From Rhodobacter sp. (GTDB lineage: Bacteria > Pseudomonadota > Alphaproteobacteria > Rhodobacterales > Rhodobacteraceae): 37,098 nt of DNA. A model generated the notes under the pieces. That model did not search any database, was not told where the DNA came from, and was given only the letters and a program-made list of their open reading frames with translations. Shown in pieces: positions 1 to 7,985 of the stretch; the first letter of the stretch is position 1, and each line of letters starts with the position of its first letter. Where the stretch lies: assembly GCA_027487395.1 (NCBI GenBank), contig JAIYDR010000402.1, positions 1-37,098 on the forward strand. The letters are read 5' to 3'. The position numbers and the translations under genes were made by a program.

Positions 1-249
1 GCCTTCCTCGGCGTCGCCGATAACGTGGTTGAGGTTGTGGATTGGAGCGCGGATATCCCCGCCGATCTGGTCGAAAAGATCAAAACGACCGAGGCCGCGA
101 TTGCAGACGGCAGCTTCAACCCCTTCACCGGCCCGATCACCAAGGCTGATGGCAGCGAAGGTGTGGCCGCAGGGGCCCCGCTTGCCGATGCCGACATCGT
201 GGCGATGGATTGGCATGTGAAGGGCGTTGCCACGCCTTTGCCGCAGTAA
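1..249 (+). CDS. BMP-family ABC transporter substrate-binding protein, C-terminal part
   Basis: The reading frame is open from the first base of the window and ends at TAA (247-249), so only the last 82 residues are present and the start lies upstream. The tail, with a V-DWSADIP stretch followed by an I..G.F.PF.GPI..ADG pattern, is typical of the end of BMP/basic-membrane-protein family periplasmic binding proteins (PF02608), which bind purine nucleosides or simple sugars. Identification rests largely on the three genes that follow 11 bases later: a double-domain ATPase and two permeases of exactly the type that partners BMP proteins (YufNOPQ, NupABC). The likely role is periplasmic capture of a nucleoside-like ligand. 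Confidence 0.8.
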   Translation, partial: AFLGVADNVVEVVDWSADIPADLVEKIKTTEAAIADGSFNPFTGPITKADGSEGVAAGAPLADADIVAMDWHVKGVATPLPQ

Positions 250-260
250 GGGTCTGACCG

Positions 261-1778
261 ATGCCCGCGCCGCTCCTTTCCCTGCGGGGAATGACCAAAA
301 GCTACGGACAGATCAGGGCCAATCGTGGCATTGATCTGGATGTGGCCCCTGGGTCCATCCACGCCATCTTGGGCGAAAACGGCGCGGGCAAATCTACCTT
401 GATGAAGCTGATCTACGGGGTGGAAACCCCGGATGAGGGCCAAATCTTGTGGCATGGCGCGCCCGTGCGCCTGTCATCGCCAGCCGATGCCCGCCGCTTG
501 GGCGTCGGCATGGTGTTTCAGCATTTCTCCTTGTTTGAAACGCTGACCGTGGTCGAGAATATCTCGCTGATCGTTCCGGGCGCAAAATCTGCGCTGGCCG
601 ATCGCATCCGTGCGCTTGGCCACGACTTCGGGCTAGAGGTTGATCCCTTTGCCCATGTCCATGCCCTGTCGGTGGGCGAACGCCAAAGGGTGGAAATCAT
701 CCGTTGCCTGATGACCGACCCCAAATTGCTGATCCTCGACGAACCCACATCGGTGCTGCCGCCGCAGGCCGTGGGGCTGCTGTTTGACACGCTGCGGCGG
801 TTGCGCGATGGCGGGGTGTCGATTCTGTTTATCTCGCACAAACTGGATGAAATTCAGGCCATCTGCGACCGCGCCACCGTATTGCGCGCGGGTCAAGTGA
901 CTGGCCATGTCGATCCGCGCGACCATGACGCCCACGCGCTGGCGCTGATGATGATCGGGCGGGACATGCCGCCGCCGCTGCACGCCGATCCGCGCCCCGC
1001 TGGAAAGGTGATGCTAGAGCTTTGCGGGCTGGACTATCAGCCTGACGATCCCTTTGCCACGCCACTGTCGGGGCTGACTCTGACCCTGCGCGCGGGGGAA
1101 GTGTTGGGGATTGCTGGCATCTCGGGCAATGGGCAGGCGGACTTGTCGCGCCTGATCTCAGGCGAGGTGCGCTTGCCCGCCGCCCGCCGCGATGAGGTGC
1201 GGATGATGGGCCAAGGCGTCGGCCATCTGAACCCCGCCGAACGCCGCACATTGGGCTTTGCCTTTGTGCCCGAAGACAGGCTTGGCCGTGGCGCCGTGCC
1301 GGAAATGACGTTATCTGACAACAGCCTGCTGACGGCGCATGGGCAAGGGATGCTCAAACGCGGCTTCATCGACCGGCGGGCCGAGGTGGCCTTTACCGAA
1401 GCCTGCATCCGCGACTTCGATGTCCGCACCCCGGGACCCGAGGCCGAAGCGGGGGCACTCTCAGGCGGCAATCTGCAAAAGTTCATCGTCGGGCGCGAAA
1501 TGTCGCTGAAACCGGACCTCCTCTTTGTGGCCCAACCCACTTGGGGCGTCGATATCGGCGCGGCAACGGCGATCCGGCAAAGGCTGGTTGCCTTGCGCAA
1601 TGCCGGGGTGGCGGTGCTGGTGATCTCTGAGGAATTGGAAGAGTTGTTCGAAATCTGTGACCGGATTCAGGTGATCCACAAGGGGCACCTGTCCCCCTCG
1701 CTTGATGCACGCAGCACAAGGGCCGAGGATGTGGGGCGCTGGATGATCGGGGCGCAGGCAGAAGGGGCTGTCGCATGA
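261..1778 (+). CDS. Double-domain ABC transporter ATP-binding protein (nucleoside/simple-sugar type)
   Basis: A 505-residue cytoplasmic ATPase made of two ABC domains in tandem. The first has an intact Walker A (GENGAGKST, residues 38-46), signature LSVGERQ (about 136-142) and Walker B LLILDEP (about 156-162). The second keeps a signature-like LSGGNLQK but has a degenerate Walker A (GISGNGQA), the usual asymmetry in RbsA/MglA/YufO proteins, where one site is non-catalytic. The ATG at 261 lies 11 bases after the binding-protein stop, and the stop overlaps the next start by four bases (ATGA), so it belongs to one operon with its neighbours. Beside a BMP-type binding protein the best guess is import of a purine nucleoside; the substrate cannot be read from sequence. 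Confidence 0.92.
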   Translation: MPAPLLSLRGMTKSYGQIRANRGIDLDVAPGSIHAILGENGAGKSTLMKLIYGVETPDEGQILWHGAPVRLSSPADARRLGVGMVFQHFSLFETLTVVENISLIVPGAKSALADRIRALGHDFGLEVDPFAHVHALSVGERQRVEIIRCLMTDPKLLILDEPTSVLPPQAVGLLFDTLRRLRDGGVSILFISHKLDEIQAICDRATVLRAGQVTGHVDPRDHDAHALALMMIGRDMPPPLHADPRPAGKVMLELCGLDYQPDDPFATPLSGLTLTLRAGEVLGIAGISGNGQADLSRLISGEVRLPAARRDEVRMMGQGVGHLNPAERRTLGFAFVPEDRLGRGAVPEMTLSDNSLLTAHGQGMLKRGFIDRRAEVAFTEACIRDFDVRTPGPEAEAGALSGGNLQKFIVGREMSLKPDLLFVAQPTWGVDIGAATAIRQRLVALRNAGVAVLVISEELEELFEICDRIQVIHKGHLSPSLDARSTRAEDVGRWMIGAQAEGAVA

Positions 1779-2866
1779 TGCCGATGCTGATCCGGCGCGA
1801 CCGCGCCTCGACCAAGGCGGCGGTGTTGGCCCCGGTGGTCGCCGTGCTGGCGGCGATTGTCGTCAACCTGTTGTTGTTCATGGTCATGGGCAAAGACCCG
1901 GTGGCGGTGTTCTACGCCATGCTGCTGGAGCCGTTCCTCAGTTGGTCGTCCTTTTCTGAGGTGCTCTTGAAGATGGGGCCGCTCTTGCTGATCGCGCAGG
2001 GGTTGGCCATCGGCTTTCGCGCCAAGGTGTTCAACATCGGGGCGGAGGGGCAGTTTATCCTTGGCGCCATCTTCGCCTCGATCATCCCGGTCTATTTCCC
2101 ACAGGCGACGGGGGGCTGGATCTGGCCTGCCATGCTTATGCTGGGGGCTTTGGGCGGGATGCTTTGGGCCGTGGTGCCTGCCTTTTGGCGGGTACGGCTG
2201 AATGCCAATGAAATCCTTGTCACCTTGATGATGAGCCTGATTGCCGTGCAGGTGCTGAACTACCTGCTCTTGGGCCCGTGGAAAGACCCGGCGGGGTTCA
2301 ATTTCCCGCAATCGGTGATGTTCCAATATGATGCGATGGTGCCAATCCTGCTGCCCGGAACGCGGGTCAACGTGTCCTTGCTGCTGGCCTTTGCCGCGGC
2401 CATTCTGGCTTGGGCCTATATGCAGCGCAGTTTTGGCGGCTATCAGTTCCTTGTCGGCGGCCTTGCCCCCCGCGCCGCCGCCTATGCTGGATTCTCCGAG
2501 GCGAAGGCCATCACCCTATCCCTTTTGATCGGCGGCTTTGCTGCGGGTCTTGCAGGCGCGGCCGAGGTCGCGGGTCCCATCGGGCAATTGCAACGCTCCA
2601 TCTCGACCGGCTACGGCTATGCGGCGATCATTGTGGCCTATCTGGGTGGGCTGCATCCGTTGGGGATCGTCGCGTCATCCTTGCTGATGGCAGCGCTGTA
2701 TATCGGCGGGGACAATGCGATGGTCTCTGCCGATCTGCCGGTTGCGGCGGTGCGGGTGTTTCAAGGGACGGTGCTGGTGTTTTATCTGGCCGCCGTCACC
2801 TTCGTCCGCTTCCGGCTTGAGTGGCCCGGGTCATCGGGTGCAGAACGCGGGAGCAAAGGCGCATGA
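1775..2866 (+). CDS. ABC transporter permease (BMP/nucleoside importer, first permease)
   Basis: A 363-residue, strongly hydrophobic inner-membrane protein of the BPD_transp_2 (RbsC-like) class. Several transmembrane helices are evident, together with the segments FRAKVFNIGAEGQFILGAI and NANEILVTLMMSLIA that mark the YufP/NupB subfamily. The ATG at 1775 overlaps the ATPase stop by four bases. Its own stop (2864-2866) overlaps the ATG of the second permease at 2863, so all three products are probably made by coupled translation. It forms half of the translocation channel with the next gene. The family is certain; the ligand is unknown. Confidence 0.92.
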   Translation: MMPMLIRRDRASTKAAVLAPVVAVLAAIVVNLLLFMVMGKDPVAVFYAMLLEPFLSWSSFSEVLLKMGPLLLIAQGLAIGFRAKVFNIGAEGQFILGAIFASIIPVYFPQATGGWIWPAMLMLGALGGMLWAVVPAFWRVRLNANEILVTLMMSLIAVQVLNYLLLGPWKDPAGFNFPQSVMFQYDAMVPILLPGTRVNVSLLLAFAAAILAWAYMQRSFGGYQFLVGGLAPRAAAYAGFSEAKAITLSLLIGGFAAGLAGAAEVAGPIGQLQRSISTGYGYAAIIVAYLGGLHPLGIVASSLLMAALYIGGDNAMVSADLPVAAVRVFQGTVLVFYLAAVTFVRFRLEWPGSSGAERGSKGA

Positions 2867-3774
2867 CCGGACTTTCCTTTATCCTTGCAGGCATGCTGGC
2901 AGCGGCGACACCCTTCTTGCTGGCGGCGCTAGGCGAATTGGTGGTGGAACGCTCTGGCGTGCTGAACCTTGGCGTTGAGGGGATGATGGCCCTCGGCGCA
3001 GTGGTAGGGTTTATTGTGGTCTATCACGGCGCGGGCCATGTCATGGGCTTTGCGGCGGCAGGCTTGGCGGGCATGATGCTGGCGCTGATCTTTGGCTGGC
3101 TGGCCTTGGGCTTTCGCGCCAATCAGGTTGCGGTGGGGCTGGCGGTGGGCATCCTTGGGCAAGGGATGTCCTCGCTGATCGGGAATTCCTATGAAAGCTT
3201 GACTATCACGGGCCTGCCCAAACTGTCGGTGCCGGTCTTGTCTGACCTGCCGGTGGTCGGCGGGTTGTTTTCACAAGACATCGTTGTCTGGCTGTCGCTG
3301 TTGGTGACCTTGGCGATTTGGGCGATGTTTCGCTATTCCCATCTCGGCCTTGTGCTGCGTGCGGTGGGGGAAAATCCGCAAGCCGCCCACGCCATCGGCT
3401 ACCGTGTCATTGCGCTGCGCTATGGGGCGGTGATGTTTGGCGGCGCGATGGCGGGCTTTGCCGGGGCCTATGCCGCCACGGTGTACACCCCACTCTGGGC
3501 GGATGGCATGATCGCGGGGCGCGGCTGGATTGCGCTGGCCTTGGTGGTGTTTGGCACATGGTTGGCGGGGCGGGTGTTCTTTGGCGCCTGCCTGTTTGGG
3601 GCGGTCTCGCTCGCCAGTCTAGTTGCGCAGACCGAGGCATGGCCAGTCCCGTCGCAGCTTTTGTCCAGCCTGCCCTATCTTGTGACGATCATTGTTCTGG
3701 GGATCATCACCTCTAACAAGCGGCTGCTCAAGGAAAACGGCGTGGCCTCATTGGGCGAACCCTTTGGCAAGTAA
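2863..3774 (+). CDS. ABC transporter permease (BMP/nucleoside importer, second permease)
   Basis: A 303-residue inner-membrane permease of the same class as its upstream partner, shorter as usual for the YufQ/NupC subunit. The hallmark ERSGVLNLGVEGMMALGA lies near residues 29-46 and the rest is a series of hydrophobic helices. An in-frame GTG at 2821 would give 14 more residues overlapping the previous gene. I chose ATG 2863 because it makes the ATGA overlap seen at the other junction and begins directly at the first hydrophobic helix. It is the last gene of the importer operon; three GC-rich inverted repeats begin 29 bases downstream of its stop. Confidence 0.9.
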   Translation: MTGLSFILAGMLAAATPFLLAALGELVVERSGVLNLGVEGMMALGAVVGFIVVYHGAGHVMGFAAAGLAGMMLALIFGWLALGFRANQVAVGLAVGILGQGMSSLIGNSYESLTITGLPKLSVPVLSDLPVVGGLFSQDIVVWLSLLVTLAIWAMFRYSHLGLVLRAVGENPQAAHAIGYRVIALRYGAVMFGGAMAGFAGAYAATVYTPLWADGMIAGRGWIALALVVFGTWLAGRVFFGACLFGAVSLASLVAQTEAWPVPSQLLSSLPYLVTIIVLGIITSNKRLLKENGVASLGEPFGK

Positions 3775-3802
3775 CGAGAAGGCGTAGAAGCGTCATCCAA
3801 AC

Positions 3803-3823
3803 GGGGCTGCGCCCATGCGCCCC
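3803..3823. terminator. GC-rich inverted repeat after the importer operon
   Basis: GGGGC (3803-3807) and GCCCC (3819-3823) can pair around an 11-base centre that is itself GC-rich. It lies 29 bases after the last permease stop, the expected place for a terminator. No T-run follows, so intrinsic termination is uncertain. Confidence 0.35.
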
Positions 3824-3844
3824 AATAGCGTGTCCCTTGAAGGG

Positions 3845-3874
3845 CTGCGGCCTGGGGTGGACCACCGGCCGCAG
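3845..3874. repeat. Strong two-part hairpin
   Basis: CTGCGGCC (3845-3852) pairs perfectly with GGCCGCAG (3867-3874), and inside it GGTGG pairs with CCACC around a single A. Only a three-base bulge interrupts the stem. It is the second of three hairpins within 110 bases. Confidence 0.5.
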
Positions 3875-3889
3875 GACAGGCCGAGACGA

Positions 3890-3910
3890 CCGCCAAAACA
3901 GTCTTGGCGG
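3890..3910. repeat. Perfect 7-bp inverted repeat
   Basis: CCGCCAA (3890-3896) and TTGGCGG (3904-3910) are exact inverted copies separated by seven bases. No T-run follows on either strand. Its function is unknown. Confidence 0.45.
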
Positions 3911-4416
3911 CAGATATGGGTTGGTCTGAACCGCCAGAAAACCAACACCTCCCAAGTATTCTTGCTTGCAGCCTGTGATTGGCTTGCGCATTGGAACCGA
4001 GACTGTCCGACGTCCGTTTTCCTGCCACCAAAGGCGGCACATCGGCCTTGGCCGCATCGACTCAAAGGCAGTAACAGGCGTGACAGTCGCAGCATTTATC
4101 CCATACCGCGCTGCACGCACCGCCCCCACGCCTGCAGAATCTCCTACTCAGATGGACAGAACACAAATCCTACCAGTGACCGAGATCTATACTTAATGCT
4201 GTATAATATTCTTTTTTAAATTCATTCATATCTTTTTCCACAACGACACATTGGGACCGGGAATGCGAAGAACTTAGTAGGATCAGCATTGGTCAGCTTC
4301 GGATGGAGGGCGACCCCTACATCCTGCTGCCGTCGAACGAACAGGACCAAACTGACCATAGGCTGCCACGAAGAAAACGCCAACTTGCTGTTATTCACTT
4401 TCTGGGACACCTGCCA

Positions 4417-5547
4417 ATGCCGAATGATCTAAGCTTTACCGGAGAACGCTTTGTTCCGGGCATCACCGGCAATATATTTCTAGAACACCTGCACAGGTAT
4501 GTGCTGGCAGCGCGGATTGTGGCGGGTAAAGATGTGTTGGATATCGCTTCGGGCGAAGGTTTCGGTTCAAGCCTGCTGGCGCAAGATGCCCGCAGCGTCG
4601 TCGGGGTTGATATCTCACAAGACGCTGTAAGACATGCCAAAAACAAGTATCGAAATCCACGCCTACGCTTTGAGGCGGGGTCTGTCACTGCAATTCCTCT
4701 GCCTGACGCGTCGGTTGATGTCGTTATCTCCTTCGAGACGATCGAACACATCGCAGACCACGAAGTGATGCTTGCAGAGTTTAAGCGAGTATTGCGACCG
4801 GGTGGTGTCTTAATGATCTCGACGCCTGACAAGGCGATATACTCTGATCGTCCGGGCTACACAAATCCATTCCATGTGCGGGAATTGTATCGCGATCAAT
4901 TCCACACCTTGCTTTCCAACCAGTTCGCCCATGTAAAAATGCATGGCCAAAAGGTGCACTTCGGCTCGCTCATCGTTGCCGAGGATGCCAGTGGCCAGTT
5001 CACAGAAACCAACTCGCGCACAATGCAGACGGTTTCAGGTCTTGCTGACGCGCTTTACCTTGTGGCCGTCGCCTCGGATGCACCAGCCGCCGCCGTGGCG
5101 ATGAGCGGACTTTTCTCGCAGGATATTCAAGCATCCGAAGCGGTCTTGGTCCGAGTGGAACATGAGTTGGAGCGCTTCATTGCCGGCGGAGACCAAATCA
5201 AACGGTCGATGCCACGCCTGCCAGAACTTGATGAGGCGACGACTGCAAGAGAGGCTGCCCTGTTTGAGGACATCAAATGGGCGTCCGCCAAAATTGCCAC
5301 CTTTCAGCGCAATAACTGGATGTCACGCGCTCCACTGCTAACGCTTATCGGCAGAATGATCAAAGTGCGGCTACTCTATGCGCTGTCTCGCTCAACACTC
5401 TTTTCTGATCGGCGCCGCGCGACGTTCTTCCGCTCGGCCGAAAAGCGCGATCCAATGTTGCTGTCAGCGCGGTTGGACCGGTTTTGCCAGCAGTTCTTCA
5501 CGCGCATCGAACAAAGCAGTTCTCTGTCCGCTGACCCGCGCGACTGA
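4417..5547 (+). CDS. SAM-dependent class I methyltransferase
   Basis: A 376-residue cytoplasmic protein. The SAM-binding motif I is VLDIASGEGFG (about residues 40-50), followed by VVGVDIS (motif II) and the Methyltransf_11-type segment RVLRPGGVLMISTPD. The N-terminus GERFVPG and the HLHRYVLAARIVAGK segment are common in methyltransferases of surface-glycan clusters. The C-terminal 170 residues are not recognised. The frame is open upstream to 4303; ATG 4417 was chosen because the conserved family sequence starts right there. There is no partner gene: it stands alone between an AT-rich leader and a convergent operon, which suggests a separate arrival in the genome. The acceptor is unknown. Confidence 0.8.
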   Translation: MPNDLSFTGERFVPGITGNIFLEHLHRYVLAARIVAGKDVLDIASGEGFGSSLLAQDARSVVGVDISQDAVRHAKNKYRNPRLRFEAGSVTAIPLPDASVDVVISFETIEHIADHEVMLAEFKRVLRPGGVLMISTPDKAIYSDRPGYTNPFHVRELYRDQFHTLLSNQFAHVKMHGQKVHFGSLIVAEDASGQFTETNSRTMQTVSGLADALYLVAVASDAPAAAVAMSGLFSQDIQASEAVLVRVEHELERFIAGGDQIKRSMPRLPELDEATTAREAALFEDIKWASAKIATFQRNNWMSRAPLLTLIGRMIKVRLLYALSRSTLFSDRRRATFFRSAEKRDPMLLSARLDRFCQQFFTRIEQSSSLSADPRD

Positions 5548-5552
5548 ATTAT

Positions 5553-5621
5553 TCAGCCCAAGATCACTTTGACGATCAATGTGCCCAACAGCAACCAAAC
5601 CGGCCACTTTGGCGGGCGCAT
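5553..5621 (-). CDS. Possible 22-residue hydrophobic peptide
   Basis: From an ATG at 5621 a short frame encodes a proline-rich start (MRPPKWP) followed by one hydrophobic stretch (VWLLLGTLIVKVILG) and TGA. It looks like a single-pass membrane peptide, but no clear ribosome-binding site is seen and I recognise no family. It could equally be chance in the gap between convergent genes or the remnant of a longer protein: an in-frame TAG stands 24 bases before the ATG. Confidence 0.2.
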   Translation of the reverse strand: MRPPKWPVWLLLGTLIVKVILG

Positions 5622-5774
5622 CGGCGGCTTTGACTTAAGCCCAGACTAGCCACCCGCAGGACGAGGGCCGAGGGCCTTACCGGACAAGATTTGCGGGCTT
5701 GCCACGCGCACTGAGCGTATTTCTTGTTTGAGGAAAAGGCAGCACGCGGCCCTAAAAGAGGGAAAGGGTAATCC

Positions 5775-5821
5775 CCCCGTTTTAACGGGGCGCGGAACAC
5801 CTGCCTCAGGCCGTTCCGCGC
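5775..5821. terminator. Tandem hairpins at the 3' end of the GMC oxidoreductase gene
   Basis: Two perfect inverted repeats abut: CCCCGTT/AACGGGG with a two-base loop (5775-5790), and GCGCGGAAC (5790-5798) with GTTCCGCGC (5813-5821), whose loop contains a second small stem CCTG/CAGG. The second overlaps the stop codon at 5806-5808 of the minus-strand gene. They probably end or stabilise that transcript; no long T-run follows. Confidence 0.5.
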
Positions 5822-7548
5822 GCATTGGCAAGCAGCGCCTCGCGCAGAGCGGAGCGGTCGGTGGCGTAGTCGCGCGTGATGGCGGGACTGCGCTGCCGCG
5901 TCGCCCAATCGGCATCGGCCAGCAAGGGCGCATCGGATGCCTCTGGCAGATGCCTGCCCCGGACCAGATCGGCCATGCGTTCGGCCATCGCCAAGGTCGG
6001 TGCGTTCAAATCGCCCGCCGTCGCCTGCGGCATGACCGAGGCGTCGATCACCCGCAACCCCGCCATCCCCCGCAGACGGCCATCGGGCAAGGTGACGGAG
6101 GCCTCATCCGTGCCCATCCGACAGGTGCCACAGGGGTGGTAGGCGCTTTCCAGTTTGTGCTTCAGGAAATCGTCGATCTCTTCCGCACCGGGGGCCAATT
6201 CCCTGCCGCGATAAGGCGCAAAGGCGCGTTGGGCGAAAATCTCGCGCGTGTGGGCGATGCAGGCGCGAAACTCCAGCCAGTCATCCTCATGGCTCATGTA
6301 GTTGAACCGCACGCGCGGCAGGCTTGCGGCTTGGGCATCGCGCAGCCGCACCCATCCCCGGCTTTTCGACCGTTTGGTACCGACATGCACTTGATAGCCA
6401 TGACCCGAGGCCAGCGTTTTGCCGTCATAGGAAATTGCCAAGGGCAGGAAGTGATACTGGATATCGGGATAGACGATCCCGGCGCGGCTGCGGATATGGC
6501 CGCCGGTTTCAAAATGATTGGTCGCGCCAAGGCCCTTGCGGGTGAGCAACCATTCCACCCCGATCTTGGCTTTGCCCATCAGGCTGAGCTGCGGATAAAG
6601 GCTGATGGGTTGCAGGCATTCTTGCTGAACGTACAACTCCATATGGTCCATCAGGTTTTCCCCGACGCCGGAAGAGTGCTGCACAACCGGGATGCCATGC
6701 GCGCGCAACTCGGCCTCAGGCCCGATGCCAGAGCGTTTCAGGATGGTGGGCGACATGATCGAGCCTGCCGACAGGATCACCTCACACCCTGCCCGCGCGA
6801 CGCAGGCCGCCCCTTTGTGCCGGAAGGCCACGCCGACCGACCGCTGCCCTTCGGTCAGCACCCGTTCGACCAAGGCCCCGGTCAGCACCCGCACGTTGCC
6901 GCGCGCCATCGCAGGGCGCAGATAGCCCACCGCGGCCGACCAGCGCCGCCCCTCGCCCACGTTCATCTCCATCGGGCCAAAGCCTTCGTGCTGGCGTTGG
7001 TTCATGTTCGGGCTTTGGGCATAGCCTGCCTGCACCGCAGCATCGACAAAGGCATGATAAAGCGGGTTCTTTTCGGGTCCGCGTTTCACCTTGATCGGGC
7101 CATCGCTGCCACGCAAAGGCCCACCCTCGCGCACCGATTCCAACCGCTGGAAATAGGGCAGCACGTTGGACCAGCGCCAACCATCGGCGCCCAAAGCCTC
7201 CCACAGCTCATAATCCATGGGATTGCCGCGCACCCAGCACATGCCGTTGATCGATGACGACCCGCCCAGCCCAAGCCCGCGCGGCAGATTCACACATCGG
7301 CCATCAAGGCCCGGCTCCGGCTCGGTCTGCATCCCCCAATTGAAGCGTTTGGTGTTCATCGGAATGGTCAGAGCCGAGGGCATGGCAACGATCACCGCCT
7401 GGTCATCACCCCCGGCCTCCAGCACCAAGATCCGCAGCTTGGGGTCTTCGCTCAGCCGGTACGCCAGCACGCAGCCAGCAGAGCCTGCACCAATGATGAT
7501 ATAGTCATAACTGCCTTCGTCGCGGCTGTCAGAGGCCATCTTGGTCAC
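5806..7548 (-). CDS. GMC-family FAD-dependent oxidoreductase (choline/alcohol dehydrogenase-like)
   Basis: A 580-residue flavoprotein of the glucose-methanol-choline family. The dinucleotide-binding motif YIIIGAGSAGCVLAYRLSED sits at the N-terminus, GLGGSSSINGMCW is the family's PS00623-type signature, and HPCGTCRMG near residue 475 carries the probable catalytic histidine. Length and motifs fit choline dehydrogenase/AlkJ-like enzymes that oxidise an alcohol to an aldehyde. The GTG at 7548 overlaps the stop of the upstream cupin gene; an ATG three codons later (7539) is equally possible. Its operon with a cupin and a polyamine-type binding protein suggests oxidation of an imported amino alcohol or similar compound, which is inference. 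Confidence 0.9.
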   Translation of the reverse strand: MTKMASDSRDEGSYDYIIIGAGSAGCVLAYRLSEDPKLRILVLEAGGDDQAVIVAMPSALTIPMNTKRFNWGMQTEPEPGLDGRCVNLPRGLGLGGSSSINGMCWVRGNPMDYELWEALGADGWRWSNVLPYFQRLESVREGGPLRGSDGPIKVKRGPEKNPLYHAFVDAAVQAGYAQSPNMNQRQHEGFGPMEMNVGEGRRWSAAVGYLRPAMARGNVRVLTGALVERVLTEGQRSVGVAFRHKGAACVARAGCEVILSAGSIMSPTILKRSGIGPEAELRAHGIPVVQHSSGVGENLMDHMELYVQQECLQPISLYPQLSLMGKAKIGVEWLLTRKGLGATNHFETGGHIRSRAGIVYPDIQYHFLPLAISYDGKTLASGHGYQVHVGTKRSKSRGWVRLRDAQAASLPRVRFNYMSHEDDWLEFRACIAHTREIFAQRAFAPYRGRELAPGAEEIDDFLKHKLESAYHPCGTCRMGTDEASVTLPDGRLRGMAGLRVIDASVMPQATAGDLNAPTLAMAERMADLVRGRHLPEASDAPLLADADWATRQRSPAITRDYATDRSALREALLANARGTA

Positions 7549-7904
7549 TCGATGATGGCGTAATACTTGACCATGGGCACGGGCTGTCGCCAGTAGCCGC
7601 GGAACCCTTTCGGAATCAAGAAAGCGGACCCCGGCCCATAGGTGGCGGAAAAACTGTCGCTTTCGATGGAAACCTCGCCTTCCAGAACCACCATGAATTC
7701 GTCGCAGGGGTAGTCGTCATACCATTCGGTATAGGCCGAGGAGCGCCAGATGCCGACTTTCAGTTTGGCCTCTGGTCGGGTGAAATAGGCGTGATCAAGG
7801 CCGAAGGGCTGCCCCTCGATCAGCTTTGCTGTTGGCAAGGCAACCGGAGCGGCAGTCAGAAAGTCACCGGGACCGGTGGCAGAGAAGGTAATCGGATCGG
7901 GCAT
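7545..7904 (-). CDS. Small single-domain cupin protein
   Basis: A 119-residue cupin (DUF861/EutQ-like type). The beta-barrel core includes DEFMVVLEGEVSIES and YGPGSAFLIPKGFRGYW, the two usual half-motifs, without the full set of histidines of classic metal-binding cupins. The frame extends upstream to a TTG at 7946, but that codon lies inside the loop of a terminator-like hairpin. The ATG at 7904 is preceded by AAGG at good spacing and was preferred. The stop overlaps the start of the GMC oxidoreductase, so the two are coupled. Possible roles are binding or isomerising a small product of the oxidoreductase; nothing decides this. Confidence 0.75.
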   Translation of the reverse strand: MPDPITFSATGPGDFLTAAPVALPTAKLIEGQPFGLDHAYFTRPEAKLKVGIWRSSAYTEWYDDYPCDEFMVVLEGEVSIESDSFSATYGPGSAFLIPKGFRGYWRQPVPMVKYYAIIE

Positions 7905-7935
7905 GACATGTGCCTTGGCGTCAGGGAAAAGGAGA

Positions 7936-7960
7936 CCCTTGGCCAAGCAAAGGCCAAGGG
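7936..7960 (-). terminator. Terminator-like hairpin between binding-protein and cupin genes
   Basis: CCCTTGGCC and GGCCAAGGG form a perfect 9-bp stem with a 7-base loop. On the minus strand the stem is followed by TCTCCTTTT. Placed after the binding-protein stop and before the cupin start, it probably lets most transcripts end after the binding protein and only a fraction read into the enzymes, a common way to overproduce the binding protein. Confidence 0.6.
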
Positions 7961-7985
7961 AGAAGAGCGGTGCACCGGTGTTAGG

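Larger units (their letters stand above)
3775..4416. other. Gene-free stretch with hairpins and an AT-rich end
   Basis: No convincing protein is encoded in these 642 bases. Open frames on both strands have no recognisable motifs and no ribosome-binding site. The first part holds three GC-rich inverted repeats (3803-3823, 3845-3874, 3890-3910), described separately. From about 4190 to 4250 the composition becomes markedly AT-rich, with runs such as GTATAATATTC followed by a T run. That is unlike the rest of the window and plausibly holds the promoter of the methyltransferase downstream. Confidence 0.6.

Noticed and set aside
3815-4219. 134-codon frame in the gene-free stretch
   Set aside because: No motif, no ribosome-binding site, and it runs through two strong hairpins; the overlapping minus-strand frames are equally featureless.
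5728-7257. 509-codon plus-strand open frame opposite the GMC oxidoreductase
   Set aside because: Antisense shadow; the minus strand carries all family motifs, and the plus frame starts in the hairpin region without a ribosome-binding site.
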